In this document: positions 52,897 through 61,966 of the stretch, piece after piece
Layout of the letters: each line of letters starts with the position of its first letter
Numbering within the stretch: position 1 is the first letter of the stretch
Assembly (NCBI GenBank): GCA_027214385.1
Contig: JAPVXR010000003.1
Span: forward strand, 248,001 to 312,000
Origin: Cryomorphaceae bacterium 1068
GTDB lineage: Bacteria; Bacteroidota; Bacteroidia; Flavobacteriales_D; Cryomorphaceae
Direction: 5' to 3'
DNA: 64,000 nt
Notes under the pieces: generated by a model
The model's input: only the letters and a program-made list of their open reading frames with translations
Database searches by the model: none
Told to the model about the DNA's origin: nothing
Program-made: the position numbers and the translations under genes

Positions 52897-53382
52897 TCAG
52901 GACTGAACAAGATGTGCTGACTTTTCTAGAAAGCCTTTTAACTCTTCTTCTTTTTGAGTTCCGATGACGAATTTGCGACCATCCTTCATTTTGACTGCCA
53001 TTCCGTAGTCTCCACCCGTTGAATAAACTGTACCGTACTTCGAGCTGTGCTTGATTCCCCAGCCGCCCTCGGTTCCGTACTCTAAGACTTTGGCAGATTC
53101 AACATTGGTCCATTTGAAAGACTTTTTTAAAAAAGGAACAAAATGGAAGCTGATACTCTCACTATCAATTGTTGTATCTAAACGAAGGATTCCAAATAGA
53201 ACGGGAAAAGTGTACATGGAAACTGCGAAAACTATCAATCCGGTATCGGACATTGGGTTGTCGCCAAAAGGTTCTCCTCTATAAAGCTGCTGATACAAAC
53301 CCAAGGTTGCTACTACTGCCAAGGACAGGAGTATGGCCCAAAGCCACCAATGGGTGAAACGTTGTTTTTCAGCGAAGGTCAT
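52897..53382 (-). CDS. Small membrane protein with PH-like domain
   Basis: Protein of 161 residues with two membrane helices (about 12-32, WWLWAILLSLAVVATLGLY, and about 48-66) followed by a soluble beta-rich domain (about 70-160: ESISFHFVPFLKKSFKWTNVESAKVLEY). The order of two helices and a small barrel is that of bacterial PH-domain or DUF6141-like proteins of unknown function. It converges on tamB with a 19-bp gap and no terminator is visible. The start is the ATG at 53382. Confidence 0.6.
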   Translation of the reverse strand: MTFAEKQRFTHWWLWAILLSLAVVATLGLYQQLYRGEPFGDNPMSDTGLIVFAVSMYTFPVLFGILRLDTTIDSESISFHFVPFLKKSFKWTNVESAKVLEYGTEGGWGIKHSSKYGTVYSTGGDYGMAVKMKDGRKFVIGTQKEEELKGFLEKSAHLVQS

Positions 53383-53442
53383 TTCAATCAGATGCTTTTA
53401 TTTGAGCCTAAATTAAAAACTTCAATGATCCCCTAAACTTCA

Positions 53443-54681
53443 TCAGGCTGTTCGTGTGTCCTCATCCAAGTTAAGAGAATGACCCATTTTGTCTCTCTTA
53501 GTTTCCAAGTACTTGCGGTTGTGCTTGTTGGCCTTGATCTCTAAAGGACATATTTCGGTAATCTCCAATCCGTAACCCACCAATCCTGTGCGCTTCTTCG
53601 GATTATTGGTCATCAATCTCATCTTTTTGACACCTAGGTCACGTAGAATTTGTGCACCAACTCCATAGTCTCTTTCGTCCATTTTGAAACCCAATTTTAA
53701 GTTAGCTTCTACCGTATCAAACCCTTGCTCTTGAAGCTTATAAGCTTTCAACTTATTCAATAAACCGATTCCTCGACCTTCTTGATTCATATAAACGACG
53801 ATGCCTTTTCCCTCTTCCTCCACTTTCTGCATAGCACTAGTGAGTTGAGGCCCACAATCGCAACGGCAAGAGCCAAATATATCTCCCGTGACACAACTGC
53901 TGTGCACACGTACCAAAACGGGCTCATCCTCATTCCATTCTCCCTTAACAAGAGCAATATGCTTTTCTCCGGTGGTTTTTTGGGTGTAAAGGTGGAGTTG
54001 GAAATCGCCCCATTCAGTCGGCATTTCTACCGCTATATCTTTTGAAATCAACGACTCGTGTTTTAGTCGATATGAGATCAAATCTTGAATGGAAACCAAT
54101 TTCAAACTAAAGCGATCAGCAATTTTGCGCAACTCAGGGAGTCGCGCCATGGTGCCGTCTTCATTCATGATTTCTACGATCACACCTGCGGGTTCAAAAC
54201 CCGCTAGTCTTGCCAGGTCTATAGCTGCTTCAGTATGACCGGCACGTCGAAGCACTCCACCGCTTCTCGCTTTCAGAGGGAAAATATGCCCGGGCTTTCC
54301 CAAATCGTTCGGATCAACGTCCGGGTCGATCAATGCCTGTACGGTCTTAGCTCGATCAGCTGCTGAAATGCCCGTGGTGCAACCGTGCCCAAGCAGGTCC
54401 ACAGAAACGGTGAAAGGGGTTTCGTGTAGAGCGTTGTTGCTTTGAACCATTAATTCGAGACCCAACTCTTCGCATCGGCTTTCTATCAAGGGAGTGCAGA
54501 TTAAGCCTCGACCATGAGTAGCCATGAAGTTGATCATTTCGGGAGTTACACATCGAGCCGCGGCCAGAAAGTCCCCTTCATTTTCGCGGTCTTCGTCGTC
54601 TACAACGATTACTACTTTACCATCTTTGATATCGGCAATTGCTTCCTCAATGGTGTCTAAAGCTATTTTGTTTTCGGCCAT
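53443..54681 (-). CDS. ribBA: Bifunctional riboflavin enzyme: DHBP synthase / GTP cyclohydrolase II
   Basis: First steps of riboflavin synthesis in one 412-residue protein. Residues 1 to about 205 form 3,4-dihydroxy-2-butanone-4-phosphate synthase ([43 protein letters not shown]). Residues about 206-405 form GTP cyclohydrolase II with the zinc cysteines in [18 protein letters not shown], the catalytic [10 protein letters not shown] and [12 protein letters not shown]. Both active sites look complete. No FMN riboswitch or other rib gene is seen nearby. It lies 17 bp downstream of the glycosyltransferase on the same strand. Confidence 0.97.
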   Translation of the reverse strand: MAENKIALDTIEEAIADIKDGKVVIVVDDEDRENEGDFLAAARCVTPEMINFMATHGRGLICTPLIESRCEELGLELMVQSNNALHETPFTVSVDLLGHGCTTGISAADRAKTVQALIDPDVDPNDLGKPGHIFPLKARSGGVLRRAGHTEAAIDLARLAGFEPAGVIVEIMNEDGTMARLPELRKIADRFSLKLVSIQDLISYRLKHESLISKDIAVEMPTEWGDFQLHLYTQKTTGEKHIALVKGEWNEDEPVLVRVHSSCVTGDIFGSCRCDCGPQLTSAMQKVEEEGKGIVVYMNQEGRGIGLLNKLKAYKLQEQGFDTVEANLKLGFKMDERDYGVGAQILRDLGVKKMRLMTNNPKKRTGLVGYGLEITEICPLEIKANKHNRKYLETKRDKMGHSLNLDEDTRTA

Positions 54682-54698
54682 GTTAGTCTTTGTGTAAT

Positions 54699-55889
54699 TT
54701 AAACAACCAATTCTTCAGATTGTGCGAACATTAGTTCTGCAAGTTCATGAGTTGATGATTCCCAAGAAAAGTTTTCTCGGACATATTTTCTTCCGTTTTC
54801 TCCTAATCTTTTACAAAGATCGGGGTTTCCCATGAGTTCGGAAATAAGTTTGGCATAGTCTTCGGGTGTTTCTCCAACCAAAATATTCTCGCGATGAGTA
54901 GCCATAAGTGCCTTATTGGCCAGATCAGAAGTTACGCACGGATTTTCCATAGCCATGGCTTCGAGAAGTTTATTTTGTAGTCCCGTGCCTATCAGCATCG
55001 GTGCGAAGAAGATCTTACCCGAACCGTAAGCTTCTCGAATATCTTCAAGACCTGCTTTTAATTCAACTCCCTTTTGGTTTGCCAATAATTGAACTCTCTT
55101 CGCAGGGTCAGCTCCTGCCAAAAGAAGTTTGATGTTTGGAAAATCCGGCTTTAAAAGGGGCAGCACTTTTTCTACTATAAATTCGGCTGTTTCAATATTA
55201 GGAGGGTAGGACATGTTTCCTACAAAAACCAGATCGAATTCTTCATTCCTATTTGCCCCCGGATGGAAAAAATCAGTATCAATACCATTGGTTATGATAT
55301 GAATGTACTGTCTTTCGGGATGATAGATGTACTTCCGATCCTCGTCGGAAATGATCACTTTGGTTTCGAAGTATTCGAATATGATGTTTTCATAGGCTAC
55401 TAAGCGCTTTCTCTCCAGGTTAAAAATCTCCCGAAAAGGAAAACTTGCGCGATCTGCTCGCCGTTCCATGCCTTTCGAAAAAGCATCTTGATAGTCGATG
55501 GTCTTTCGGTAATTGTGCTCATCCTTTGCATACTCAGCGGTGCGCAGCAACTGACAGAATATATGATCAGGCTCTGATTCGGCTATGATCTTCCGTATGG
55601 ACTTATGAATGGATCTTTGATAGAAGTAGTGAACTTGGAAGGGCTTTCGCGAAAAGAATGCGAAAAATAAGTTAAGATAGATTCTCCATGTCGAAAGCTT
55701 AAATACATGCAGTTCGCTGCAAACTTTTCTCACTTCGGCCATATGCCTTTCTTCACTGTCCTCAGTGGTGAGGCAACATAAAATCACCTCATTCTTCTTG
55801 TTCAACTCACGCAACTGGTGGTAGGCTCTCAGTTTATCGCCCTTTTCAAGTGGGTAGGGCAATCGGCTTAGGATGACTAGAAGCTTCAT
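54699..55889 (-). CDS. Family 4-like glycosyltransferase
   Basis: GT-B glycosyltransferase of 396 residues. The ATG at 55889 ([20 protein letters not shown]) is chosen because the upstream frame extends into lptF without a family motif. The N-terminal lobe spans about 1-200. The C-terminal lobe contains the nucleotide-sugar region [20 protein letters not shown], the catalytic loop [24 protein letters not shown] and [14 protein letters not shown]. It resembles the PEP-CTERM/EpsH1-associated transferase group, but substrate and polymer are unknown. The start overlaps the 3' end of the LptF-type gene, and a TACCTTTG box there suggests a separate promoter. Confidence 0.85.
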   Translation of the reverse strand: MKLLVILSRLPYPLEKGDKLRAYHQLRELNKKNEVILCCLTTEDSEERHMAEVRKVCSELHVFKLSTWRIYLNLFFAFFSRKPFQVHYFYQRSIHKSIRKIIAESEPDHIFCQLLRTAEYAKDEHNYRKTIDYQDAFSKGMERRADRASFPFREIFNLERKRLVAYENIIFEYFETKVIISDEDRKYIYHPERQYIHIITNGIDTDFFHPGANRNEEFDLVFVGNMSYPPNIETAEFIVEKVLPLLKPDFPNIKLLLAGADPAKRVQLLANQKGVELKAGLEDIREAYGSGKIFFAPMLIGTGLQNKLLEAMAMENPCVTSDLANKALMATHRENILVGETPEDYAKLISELMGNPDLCKRLGENGRKYVRENFSWESSTHELAELMFAQSEELVV

Positions 55890-55896
55890 TTGGCCG

Positions 55897-55904
55897 CAAA
55901 GGTA
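55897..55904 (-). promoter_or_regulatory. -7 box of the glycosyltransferase gene
   Basis: On the minus strand TACCTTTGCGGCCAA leads straight into the ATG at 55889, the same layout as at 34465-34472. The initiation point would be within a few bases of the start codon. Confidence 0.4.
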
Positions 55905-55923
55905 AACCCTTTTTGGCGATCTT

Positions 55924-57357
55924 TTATTGGACCGACTTTCTACGTTTACTCTCAAAATATGCCTTTACACGATCTGCAAACTTCGTGTAGGTATCCCGAT
56001 CAAAGAGAGCAGCATCTTTTGCAGCCTTGTAGGTTAGAAAGAGAGAAATAGGTAGCAATATCAATGAGCTCATCCACATGCCTTCAGCAGCGGTAAGTAC
56101 TCCTGATTCTATCATCTTTTCTCCCGAAATCGAAGAAATATGCCAAATCAAGAAAAAGACTACCGAAAAAATTACGGGCAGACCGAGTCCGCCTTTTTTG
56201 ATGATCGCACCCAATGGAGCTCCAATAAAGAAGAGTAGGAGACAGGCGATGGATAAAGTGAGCTTGCGGTGCCATTCGATCTTGTGCTTATCGATGTACT
56301 CAACTCGTCCCTTCATCTCTTCCTTGGTGCGGTTCATGAAGTTCTTGGAGTTTCGCGTCATATTGATGGCTACATTGACTACCCTCCTTTTCTCCAGAAT
56401 TTCAAGAGAATCAAATGAAGCGGACTGAAGCTCACCAATTCTCAAATCAGTTTTCATACTGTCGCTCAGCGAGACAGAGCGATCCATGTAATTCAATAAG
56501 TCTTCCTGTCTGGATTCTTTTTGATTTTCCAAAGAATCGATAGCCACTTGAAGTTGTTCTAACGAGAGCATCTTCATATGGTTTTTCCAAAGATCTTCGT
56601 CGGTTCTCTGCAAGTCAAATGCCGACAAATCCAATAGAATTAAGTCTTTTTCAAATTCGCTGGTAATGTGCGGCACTCCTTCGTCTCTTCGTCGATTTCC
56701 CGCTTCATCGTAGCTTACCCCATCAGTGAGTTCTAGCGTTAAGTACCGACCGCTTTCTGACTTGAGCATTTTGCCTTGCTTAGCGCGAATCACATGACGG
56801 TTTCCAGGCTGAGATCTATCATGACGGTAAATGATCAAATCGTTGAGCATTCCCGTTTCTTCATCTTTATCGCTTACACGAATGGAGTAGCCTTCAAGAC
56901 CATTGTAAAAAACATCTTCCCGTAAATCCAGTGTTGGCTTCTTCTTTCTAACGTCCCACAGCAGTGATTTGAATTTCAAAGTGGCATGTGGCGAAATCGT
57001 ATTGGAAAAGTAAAAAGCACCCAATGACAGTAATCCGGTAAAAACTATGAGCGGAAGCATGATCCGAATGAGTGATAGGCCACTTGACTTCATGGCTACC
57101 AGCTCATAGTGCTCCGCCATACCACCAAAAGTCATGATACTACTCAAAAGCACGGCCAAGGGAAGGGCCATAGTCACCAAGTTTGCTGAAGCATAAACTA
57201 GCAATTCTGCGATAACGTACCACTCCAAACCCTTACCGACAAAATCATCAATATATGTCCATACAAACTGCATAAGCAGTATGAACATCACGATGAAAAA
57301 AGTCATTATGAAAGGCCCTATGTAGGACTTAATAATTAGAAGGTGAAGCTTCTTCAT
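55924..57357 (-). CDS. LptF/LptG-type permease (YjgP/YjgQ family)
   Basis: Inner-membrane subunit of the lipopolysaccharide export ABC transporter, 477 residues. The ATG at 57357 (MKKLHLLIIKSYIGPFIMTF) is the family start; an upstream TTG at 57378 adds only seven residues. Three N-terminal helices, a large periplasmic beta-jellyroll (about 105-330) with an unusually long charged coiled segment (about 255-330), and three C-terminal helices are seen. Bacteroidota often encode a single or distant second copy, so F or G is not decided. The ATPase gene lptB is not adjacent. Confidence 0.88.
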   Translation of the reverse strand: MKKLHLLIIKSYIGPFIMTFFIVMFILLMQFVWTYIDDFVGKGLEWYVIAELLVYASANLVTMALPLAVLLSSIMTFGGMAEHYELVAMKSSGLSLIRIMLPLIVFTGLLSLGAFYFSNTISPHATLKFKSLLWDVRKKKPTLDLREDVFYNGLEGYSIRVSDKDEETGMLNDLIIYRHDRSQPGNRHVIRAKQGKMLKSESGRYLTLELTDGVSYDEAGNRRRDEGVPHITSEFEKDLILLDLSAFDLQRTDEDLWKNHMKMLSLEQLQVAIDSLENQKESRQEDLLNYMDRSVSLSDSMKTDLRIGELQSASFDSLEILEKRRVVNVAINMTRNSKNFMNRTKEEMKGRVEYIDKHKIEWHRKLTLSIACLLLFFIGAPLGAIIKKGGLGLPVIFSVVFFLIWHISSISGEKMIESGVLTAAEGMWMSSLILLPISLFLTYKAAKDAALFDRDTYTKFADRVKAYFESKRRKSVQ

Positions 57358-57399
57358 ATAAGAGGGCAAAGTTGACAAAAACCATGCCTTCCGGCAAGC

Positions 57400-57786
57400 C
57401 TATGCTCCAAGTACTCGGCGCAAGTCATCGACTTGGCTTTCCCAAAGTCCCGAAACGCTATCTTCATCATCACCGGCATCAGGGAAATCAGTCACAATCA
57501 AGGCTACCTCGCGTGTAATCGCGTCGATTTTAATTCTCAATTCGAAGTAAACGTCTTCTCCTTCGTCGTACTCCCATTGAAAACGAATGAATTGGTCTTT
57601 CACCTTCGACAAAACCTTCGCTTTTTCTTCGGAGCCATCCCAGAAAAAGGTCATAACGTTGTCACGTATGTTTACATTATCTGCAAACCACTCAGATAAC
57701 CCGCTAGGGGTTGATATCATTGTATATAAGATCTTCGGAGAAGTCTTTAGAAGGTATTCAAGTTCAACTTTTTGTCTCTCAGACAT
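57400..57786 (-). CDS. START-like (Bacteroidota-type) domain protein
   Basis: Small protein of 128 residues with a helix-grip fold: VELEYLLKTSPKILYTMISTPSGLSEWFADNVN and a C-terminal amphipathic helix (SGLWESQVDDLRRVLGA). This is the START-like group widespread in Bacteroidota, with no known ligand. The ATG at 57786 is preferred over a TTG two codons upstream. It lies 42 bp from the LptF-type gene on the same strand and is probably cotranscribed. The tRNA promoter is divergent from it. Confidence 0.8.
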   Translation of the reverse strand: MSERQKVELEYLLKTSPKILYTMISTPSGLSEWFADNVNIRDNVMTFFWDGSEEKAKVLSKVKDQFIRFQWEYDEGEDVYFELRIKIDAITREVALIVTDFPDAGDDEDSVSGLWESQVDDLRRVLGA

Positions 57787-57893
57787 GGGCAATTAATCTG
57801 TTTAAATTCGGGAGGGACAATATATGAATTATAAAATCTCTGACTCACCAAAAATGCAGGATGCATCATTTTCACAAACTCTTTCATTTCAGC

Positions 57894-57924
57894 TTTGTGT
57901 CATCCCGTCAAAATTATATATTTG
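57894..57924 (+). promoter_or_regulatory. Promoter of the tRNA gene
   Basis: TTTG (57894-57897), 19 bases, then TATATTTG (57917-57924). This is a full match to the Bacteroidota consensus TTTG-N19-TAnnTTTG and lies 17 bases before the first tRNA base. Confidence 0.8.
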
Positions 57925-57941
57925 CGCCCGCAATTTCTTAT

Positions 57942-58015
57942 GGCGAGGTAGCTCAGTTGGTTAGAGCGCACGACTCATAATCGTGAGGTCTCGAGTTCAA
58001 ATCTCGATCTCGCTA
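57942..58015 (+). tRNA. tRNA with CAU anticodon, elongator Met most likely
   Basis: The 74-base cloverleaf is complete. The acceptor GGCGAGG pairs with TCTCGCT (terminal G-U pairs), the D-arm is GCTC/GAGC, the anticodon stem is CACGA/TCGTG with loop CTCATAA, and the T-arm is TCGAG/CTCGA with loop TTCAAAT. The discriminator is A. CCA is not encoded. It lacks the three G-C pairs in the anticodon stem expected of an initiator. A lysidine-type Ile tRNA (CAU) remains possible but is less likely. A terminator follows 8 bp later. Confidence 0.95.
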
Positions 58016-58023
58016 CAAATAAA

Positions 58024-58051
58024 AAAGAGAGGTTTTCGCCTCTCTTTTTTT
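58024..58051 (+). terminator. Rho-independent terminator after the tRNA
   Basis: AAAGAGAGG, loop TTTTCG, CCTCTCTTT, then a run of T. It begins 8 bp past the tRNA 3' end and ends about 30 bp before the next gene. Confidence 0.9.
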
Positions 58052-58083
58052 ATTCCCATCTTTGGCTAAACTCCTATCCACAC

Positions 58084-59406
58084 TTGCAATTCGCTGTAGT
58101 AGATATCGAAACCACAGGGCTATTCCATCAAGGACATGGCATTACAGAAGTATCTGTGGTCTTGGTCGAGGAAGGAAAGATTAAACCGCTTTATCACAGG
58201 CTTTTCAATCCGGGCAGAGATGTACCTGCATCTATTGAGGCGATAACCGGCATCAATACCAAGATGGTATCCGAGGCATTGCCGATCGAGGATTCGATAG
58301 ACGAGTTGGCCGACATTCTAAATGAGAAAGTCTTTGTCGCGCACAATGTCAATTTTGATTATCAGTTTCTCAAGTCGGTTTTCGATAAGAATAATAAGCC
58401 TTTTCGGCACAAGCGGCTGTGTACTTTGAGGTATGCCAGGAAGATATTTCCAGAATTTACTACCCACCGACTTGGAGAGCTCTGCGATCGATTAGGAATC
58501 GTAAATGAAGCGCAGCACCGAGCTCATGGAGATGCTATGGCCACCGCTCAACTCTTGCTTCAATTGCTCGAGAAGGATAACAATGCTTCAACACTTAAAA
58601 AACTGTTGGGAAGAGGAGAACACCATTTGGTTTTACCAGCCAATTTGGATGAACAGGAAGTTTTAAGCCTCCCGGATAGGCCGGGGGTGTATTACATGTA
58701 CGGTATTGGAGCTAAACCCATTTATATCGGAAAGGCCAAATCGCTGAAAAAAAGGGTGATAAGTCATTTTACCTCTTCGGGATCAACGCGAAGGAAACAG
58801 CTATTTCAAAGGCAAGTGCATAGGCTGGAGTATCGCGAGACTGATAGCGAATATCATGCCTTGCTGCTGGAAGACGCTGAGATAAAGAAGCATTGGCCTC
58901 GCTACAATCGTGCTCAGAAAGAGAAAACAGGAGCGATAGGAGTAGTGCCATACACTGACAGAGCTGGAGTAAGTCGGCTTGCTTTCGTCAATAAGCCCGG
59001 TGCAGAGCCCGATGTATTGGCTTGGTTCAATTCACTTCACTCCGCCAAAAGCTGGGTATACAAAGCATTCATGGAGTTCGGGATTAATCCACGAAGAGCA
59101 GGATTGCCACTTTCTGAAGATTTTGAAATGTTCGATGGTCAAGATGAGTCAGATGCTTTCGAAGCTTTTGTTCAAAGGTGTTTTAATGAAAAAAGTCGCT
59201 CCTTTGCTTTAATTGAATCTACCGCTAAACGTTATGCGTTAATCAAAGATGGACGCTATCGTGGTTATGGGAAGATAAAAGGAAAAACGGAGTCGAATAT
59301 CGAGTATTTCGAAAATCAACTTGAAGCCGCTCCCGACAGCCCTGCGGCGCGAGCAGTAATTCGCAATATGCTATCCGATGATCGAATTAAAAAAATTCAA
59401 CTTTAA
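58084..59406 (+). CDS. DnaQ-like exonuclease fused to a GIY-YIG nuclease domain
   Basis: Fusion protein of 440 residues. Residues 1 to about 165 are a DEDDh 3'-5' exonuclease: VVDIETTG with D7 and E9, AHNVNFDYQFL, and HRAHGDAMATA. Residues about 195-285 are a UvrC-type GIY-YIG module: DRPGVYYMY, KPIYIGKAKSLKKRV and ALLLEDAEIKKHWPRYNR. The C-terminal 150 residues are shared with similar Bacteroidota and actinobacterial fusions and carry no known motif. It has neither the UvrC RNase H-like half nor UvrBC helices, so it is closer to Cho. The start is TTG at 58084, the only one before the first exonuclease strand. A repair role is likely but unproven. Confidence 0.85.
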   Translation: MQFAVVDIETTGLFHQGHGITEVSVVLVEEGKIKPLYHRLFNPGRDVPASIEAITGINTKMVSEALPIEDSIDELADILNEKVFVAHNVNFDYQFLKSVFDKNNKPFRHKRLCTLRYARKIFPEFTTHRLGELCDRLGIVNEAQHRAHGDAMATAQLLLQLLEKDNNASTLKKLLGRGEHHLVLPANLDEQEVLSLPDRPGVYYMYGIGAKPIYIGKAKSLKKRVISHFTSSGSTRRKQLFQRQVHRLEYRETDSEYHALLLEDAEIKKHWPRYNRAQKEKTGAIGVVPYTDRAGVSRLAFVNKPGAEPDVLAWFNSLHSAKSWVYKAFMEFGINPRRAGLPLSEDFEMFDGQDESDAFEAFVQRCFNEKSRSFALIESTAKRYALIKDGRYRGYGKIKGKTESNIEYFENQLEAAPDSPAARAVIRNMLSDDRIKKIQL

Positions 59407-59832
59407 ATGAGAGCCTATTTACTTTTCCTTTTCGCCTTTTTGATGTGCTACTCTTGTATTATGGAACCAACAGCAGAAGAAGAAATCGTTAACGTTCTTA
59501 AACTTCAGCAAGAATCATGGAATCAGGGTGATGTGAATGGTTTCATGAATCACTACTTGAAGAGTGAAGGGTTGACTTTTGCAGGAGCGAGTGGAGTGAC
59601 TAAAGGACATCAACAGGTCTTAGATCGATACCTGAATAATTACGATACTCCTGAAAAGATGGGATCTCTGAATTTTAACGTATTGGAATTTCATCAGCTT
59701 TCATCGAGTTCAGCATATATAATTGGTGAATGGTCGCTACAAAGAGAATCTGACAATCCTTCAGGTTATTTCACGTTGATTTGGGAAAAGGTAAACGGGG
59801 AATGGAAAATCATACACGATCATACTAGTTAA
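59407..59832 (+). CDS. DUF4440/NTF2-like secreted protein
   Basis: Exported protein of 141 residues with an N-terminal signal (YLLFLFAFLMCYSC) and possible lipid attachment at C17, although the lipobox is poor. The rest is a cone-shaped NTF2/SnoaL-like fold: LQQESWNQGDVNGFMNHYLKSE and a C-terminal WEKVNGEWKIIHDHTS. Members bind small molecules or act as hydrolase-like accessories, and no catalytic residue is called. The ATG follows directly on the TAA of the exonuclease gene. Confidence 0.82.
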   Translation: MRAYLLFLFAFLMCYSCIMEPTAEEEIVNVLKLQQESWNQGDVNGFMNHYLKSEGLTFAGASGVTKGHQQVLDRYLNNYDTPEKMGSLNFNVLEFHQLSSSSAYIIGEWSLQRESDNPSGYFTLIWEKVNGEWKIIHDHTS

Positions 59833-60504
59833 ATGGAATTATCGCTCAATACCATCATTGTCATCATCAACGTAGTGGTTTCGCTGCTTGCTTTTCAAAA
59901 TCAGGATTTGATGTCGAAATTGATGTTTAATGCCTATCAGGTAAAGCATAGAAAGGAATACTATCGAGTGATCACTCACGCATTTATCCACGGTGATTTC
60001 ATGCATTTATTCTTCAATATGTACGTGCTCTGGAGCTTTGGAGGCTTGATTGAAACCATTTTCACCAACCCTAGTGCTTTCAGCTTCTATTTTCCTGAGT
60101 TGGAGTTTTGGGGAACGTCTACAGGCTACCTTTATTACCTTTTACTCTATTTAGGCGGAATTGTCTTCGCCACACTTCCTTCTTTGAAAAAGCATGGGGA
60201 TAACCCTCATTACAATTCACTGGGAGCTTCAGGAGCTGTGTCGGCCGTGGTTCTTGCTGCTATACTATTATTGCCTACGATGGATATTTACATATTCTTC
60301 ATCCCGATTGGTATTCCCGCATTTATCGTCGGGGGAGCATACCTTGGTTACGAGTACTATATGAGCAAGAATAGTCAAGGGCGCATCGCACATGATGCCC
60401 ATTATTTTGGAGCTGTGTATGGTTTGGCCTTGCTACTTATTATAAAACCCTATTTCGGTCTTCGATTTCTAGAATTGATTGGTTCCTTCATTGGTCTCTC
60501 TTAA
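59833..60504 (+). CDS. Rhomboid intramembrane serine protease
   Basis: Membrane protease of 223 residues with six hydrophobic helices. The catalytic serine S133 lies in GASGAVSAV and the histidine H190 in AHYFGAVYG of helix 6. HAFIHGDFMHLFFNMYVLWSFG is the family HxxxHxxxN helix 2 motif. Residues 80-105 form an extended loop between helices 2 and 3. Substrates are unknown. The ATG follows directly on the stop of the DUF4440-like gene, and the class IV aminotransferase follows 23 bp later. Confidence 0.93.
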   Translation: MELSLNTIIVIINVVVSLLAFQNQDLMSKLMFNAYQVKHRKEYYRVITHAFIHGDFMHLFFNMYVLWSFGGLIETIFTNPSAFSFYFPELEFWGTSTGYLYYLLLYLGGIVFATLPSLKKHGDNPHYNSLGASGAVSAVVLAAILLLPTMDIYIFFIPIGIPAFIVGGAYLGYEYYMSKNSQGRIAHDAHYFGAVYGLALLLIIKPYFGLRFLELIGSFIGLS

Positions 60505-60509
60505 ATTTG
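60479..60509 (+). promoter_or_regulatory. Possible internal promoter for the class IV aminotransferase
   Basis: TTG (60479-60481), 20 bases, then TAAATTTG (60502-60509), overlapping the 3' end of the rhomboid gene. It is followed by CCGAA, like other -7 boxes in the window. Confidence 0.4.
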
Positions 60510-60527
60510 CCGAACTTTTGAAAATTC

Positions 60528-61394
60528 ATGAGCTTAACGCAACCTAAATATTTGATTAACGGCTATTTGAGCGAAGGAGCTGAAAGTGACTTTCTGAGTC
60601 GCAATAGAGCTTTTCGCTTGGGCGATGGTTTCTTTGAAACGATCCGAGTCGTCGATGGTCATATTCCGTTTTGGGATGCGCATTACAAGAGGCTTTCGGC
60701 TACCTGTAAAGCCCTGCGAATGGAGATGTCACCTGTGTTTGAATCCAAGTTTCTTCGCAAGTCGTTGCAAGAATTGATTTCAGCCCAACAAATACGTGAA
60801 GGCGGTCGCCTGAGAATAACCGTTTTCAGAGAAGGTGGAGGTGCATACACCTCTGATTCCAACCGAGCCGGATATGTGGCAGAAGTAGTTTCTTATTTCC
60901 CAAATCGCTTTGTTGTTCCTGATCGAGGGGCATCCTTAGGAACCTTTACTGATCTTCAGAAGACTCCGGGAAAACTGTCGAAATTCAAATTGATGGGAAA
61001 CCACTATTCCCTTCAGGCAGCGGCGTGGGCTAAGGCCGAGAAATTCTCAGAGGCTCTTATTCTGAACGATTCAGGTCGTATTGCTGAAACGACTTCAGGG
61101 AATATCTTCACGGTGAAAGGAGGCAAAGTAAGAACCCCTGGCTTAAAAGAAGGTGGCGTGGCCGGTGTCATGCGAATGGCCTTAATCAATGTTTGCCTCC
61201 AAGAAGGAATACCTGTGTACGAATCAGATTTGGATGAAACTGATATTCTAGCTGCTGAGGAAGTCTTCTTCTCCAATGCTATTATCGGAGTCCAATGGGT
61301 TGGTAGTTTTAGACATAAGCGCTTCTATCACAAACTGAGTGACTTCCTGGTAGATGCTCTGAATGAGCGGGTAAAAAGCGGGGTAGAGGTCTAA
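60528..61394 (+). CDS. Class IV aminotransferase (PabC/IlvE-like)
   Basis: Pyridoxal-phosphate fold-type IV enzyme of 288 residues. NRAFRLGDGFFETIRV opens the domain, the cofactor lysine is in KFKLMGNHYSLQAA, and ILNDSGRIAETTSGNIFTVKGG together with GVAGVMRMALI and DETDILAAEEVFFSNAIIG complete the family pattern. The length and the absence of branched-chain markers favour aminodeoxychorismate lyase (folate synthesis), but a D-amino-acid or branched-chain transaminase is not excluded. The stop overlaps the yqgE stop by 4 bp (CTAA). Confidence 0.85.
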   Translation: MSLTQPKYLINGYLSEGAESDFLSRNRAFRLGDGFFETIRVVDGHIPFWDAHYKRLSATCKALRMEMSPVFESKFLRKSLQELISAQQIREGGRLRITVFREGGGAYTSDSNRAGYVAEVVSYFPNRFVVPDRGASLGTFTDLQKTPGKLSKFKLMGNHYSLQAAAWAKAEKFSEALILNDSGRIAETTSGNIFTVKGGKVRTPGLKEGGVAGVMRMALINVCLQEGIPVYESDLDETDILAAEEVFFSNAIIGVQWVGSFRHKRFYHKLSDFLVDALNERVKSGVEV

Positions 61395-61963
61395 TTCAAA
61401 CTCGGGTCAGATGGAAAGTTGGCCAGAACAGAAAAAGATCCTCCCATCTTCTTGAACGCCAAAGACCAAAGGTCATCTCGTGATGTATCCATCAAAGGCA
61501 AATCATTGATATCGCTCACGTACCAACTCTCTTCTTTCATTTCTTCAAGGAGCTGGCCTTCGCTCCAGCCACTGTAACCCACAAAAAAGCGTACTTCATC
61601 TTCACCAATCGACTTTGTGGCTAGTAAGCTTCTGAGTATTTCAAAGTCTCCACCAAAATATAGCCCCGAAGCAACTTCAGCACTCCCGGGCAGACGGTCG
61701 CCGAGAGTATGAAGAAAATAGAGCTGATCATTTTCAACAGGCCCTCCAATGCTTACGCGATTGGATATTTCGGGAACATCCTCCATCACGTCGGTTAAGT
61801 CCATCTCAATGTACTTGTTCAGGATAAAACCAAAGGAGCCTTCTTTATTGTGCTCACAAAGCAAAATCACCAAACGATTGAAATAGGGATCTCCCATAAA
61901 CGGATCAGAGATCAGCAGCTTACCCTTTGCGGGGCTTTCGATATTTTCTGGTTTGAAATCCAA
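61391..61963 (-). CDS. YqgE/AlgH family protein
   Basis: Protein of 190 residues in the YqgE family: KGKLLISDPFMGDPYFNRLVILLCEH, FGFILNKYIEMDLTDV and VRFFVGYSGWSEGQLLEEMKE. The function is unresolved; AlgH was linked to alginate control in Pseudomonas. The start is TTG at 61963, because the first ATG falls inside the domain. It begins 3 bp after the miaE stop, so the two genes are one unit. Confidence 0.92.
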   Translation of the reverse strand: MDFKPENIESPAKGKLLISDPFMGDPYFNRLVILLCEHNKEGSFGFILNKYIEMDLTDVMEDVPEISNRVSIGGPVENDQLYFLHTLGDRLPGSAEVASGLYFGGDFEILRSLLATKSIGEDEVRFFVGYSGWSEGQLLEEMKEESWYVSDINDLPLMDTSRDDLWSLAFKKMGGSFSVLANFPSDPSLN

Positions 61964-61966
61964 ATT

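Noticed and set aside
57942-58015. tRNA as an integration site of a mobile element
   Set aside because: No integrase, direct repeat of the tRNA 3' end or foreign-looking block follows. Ordinary genes continue on both sides.
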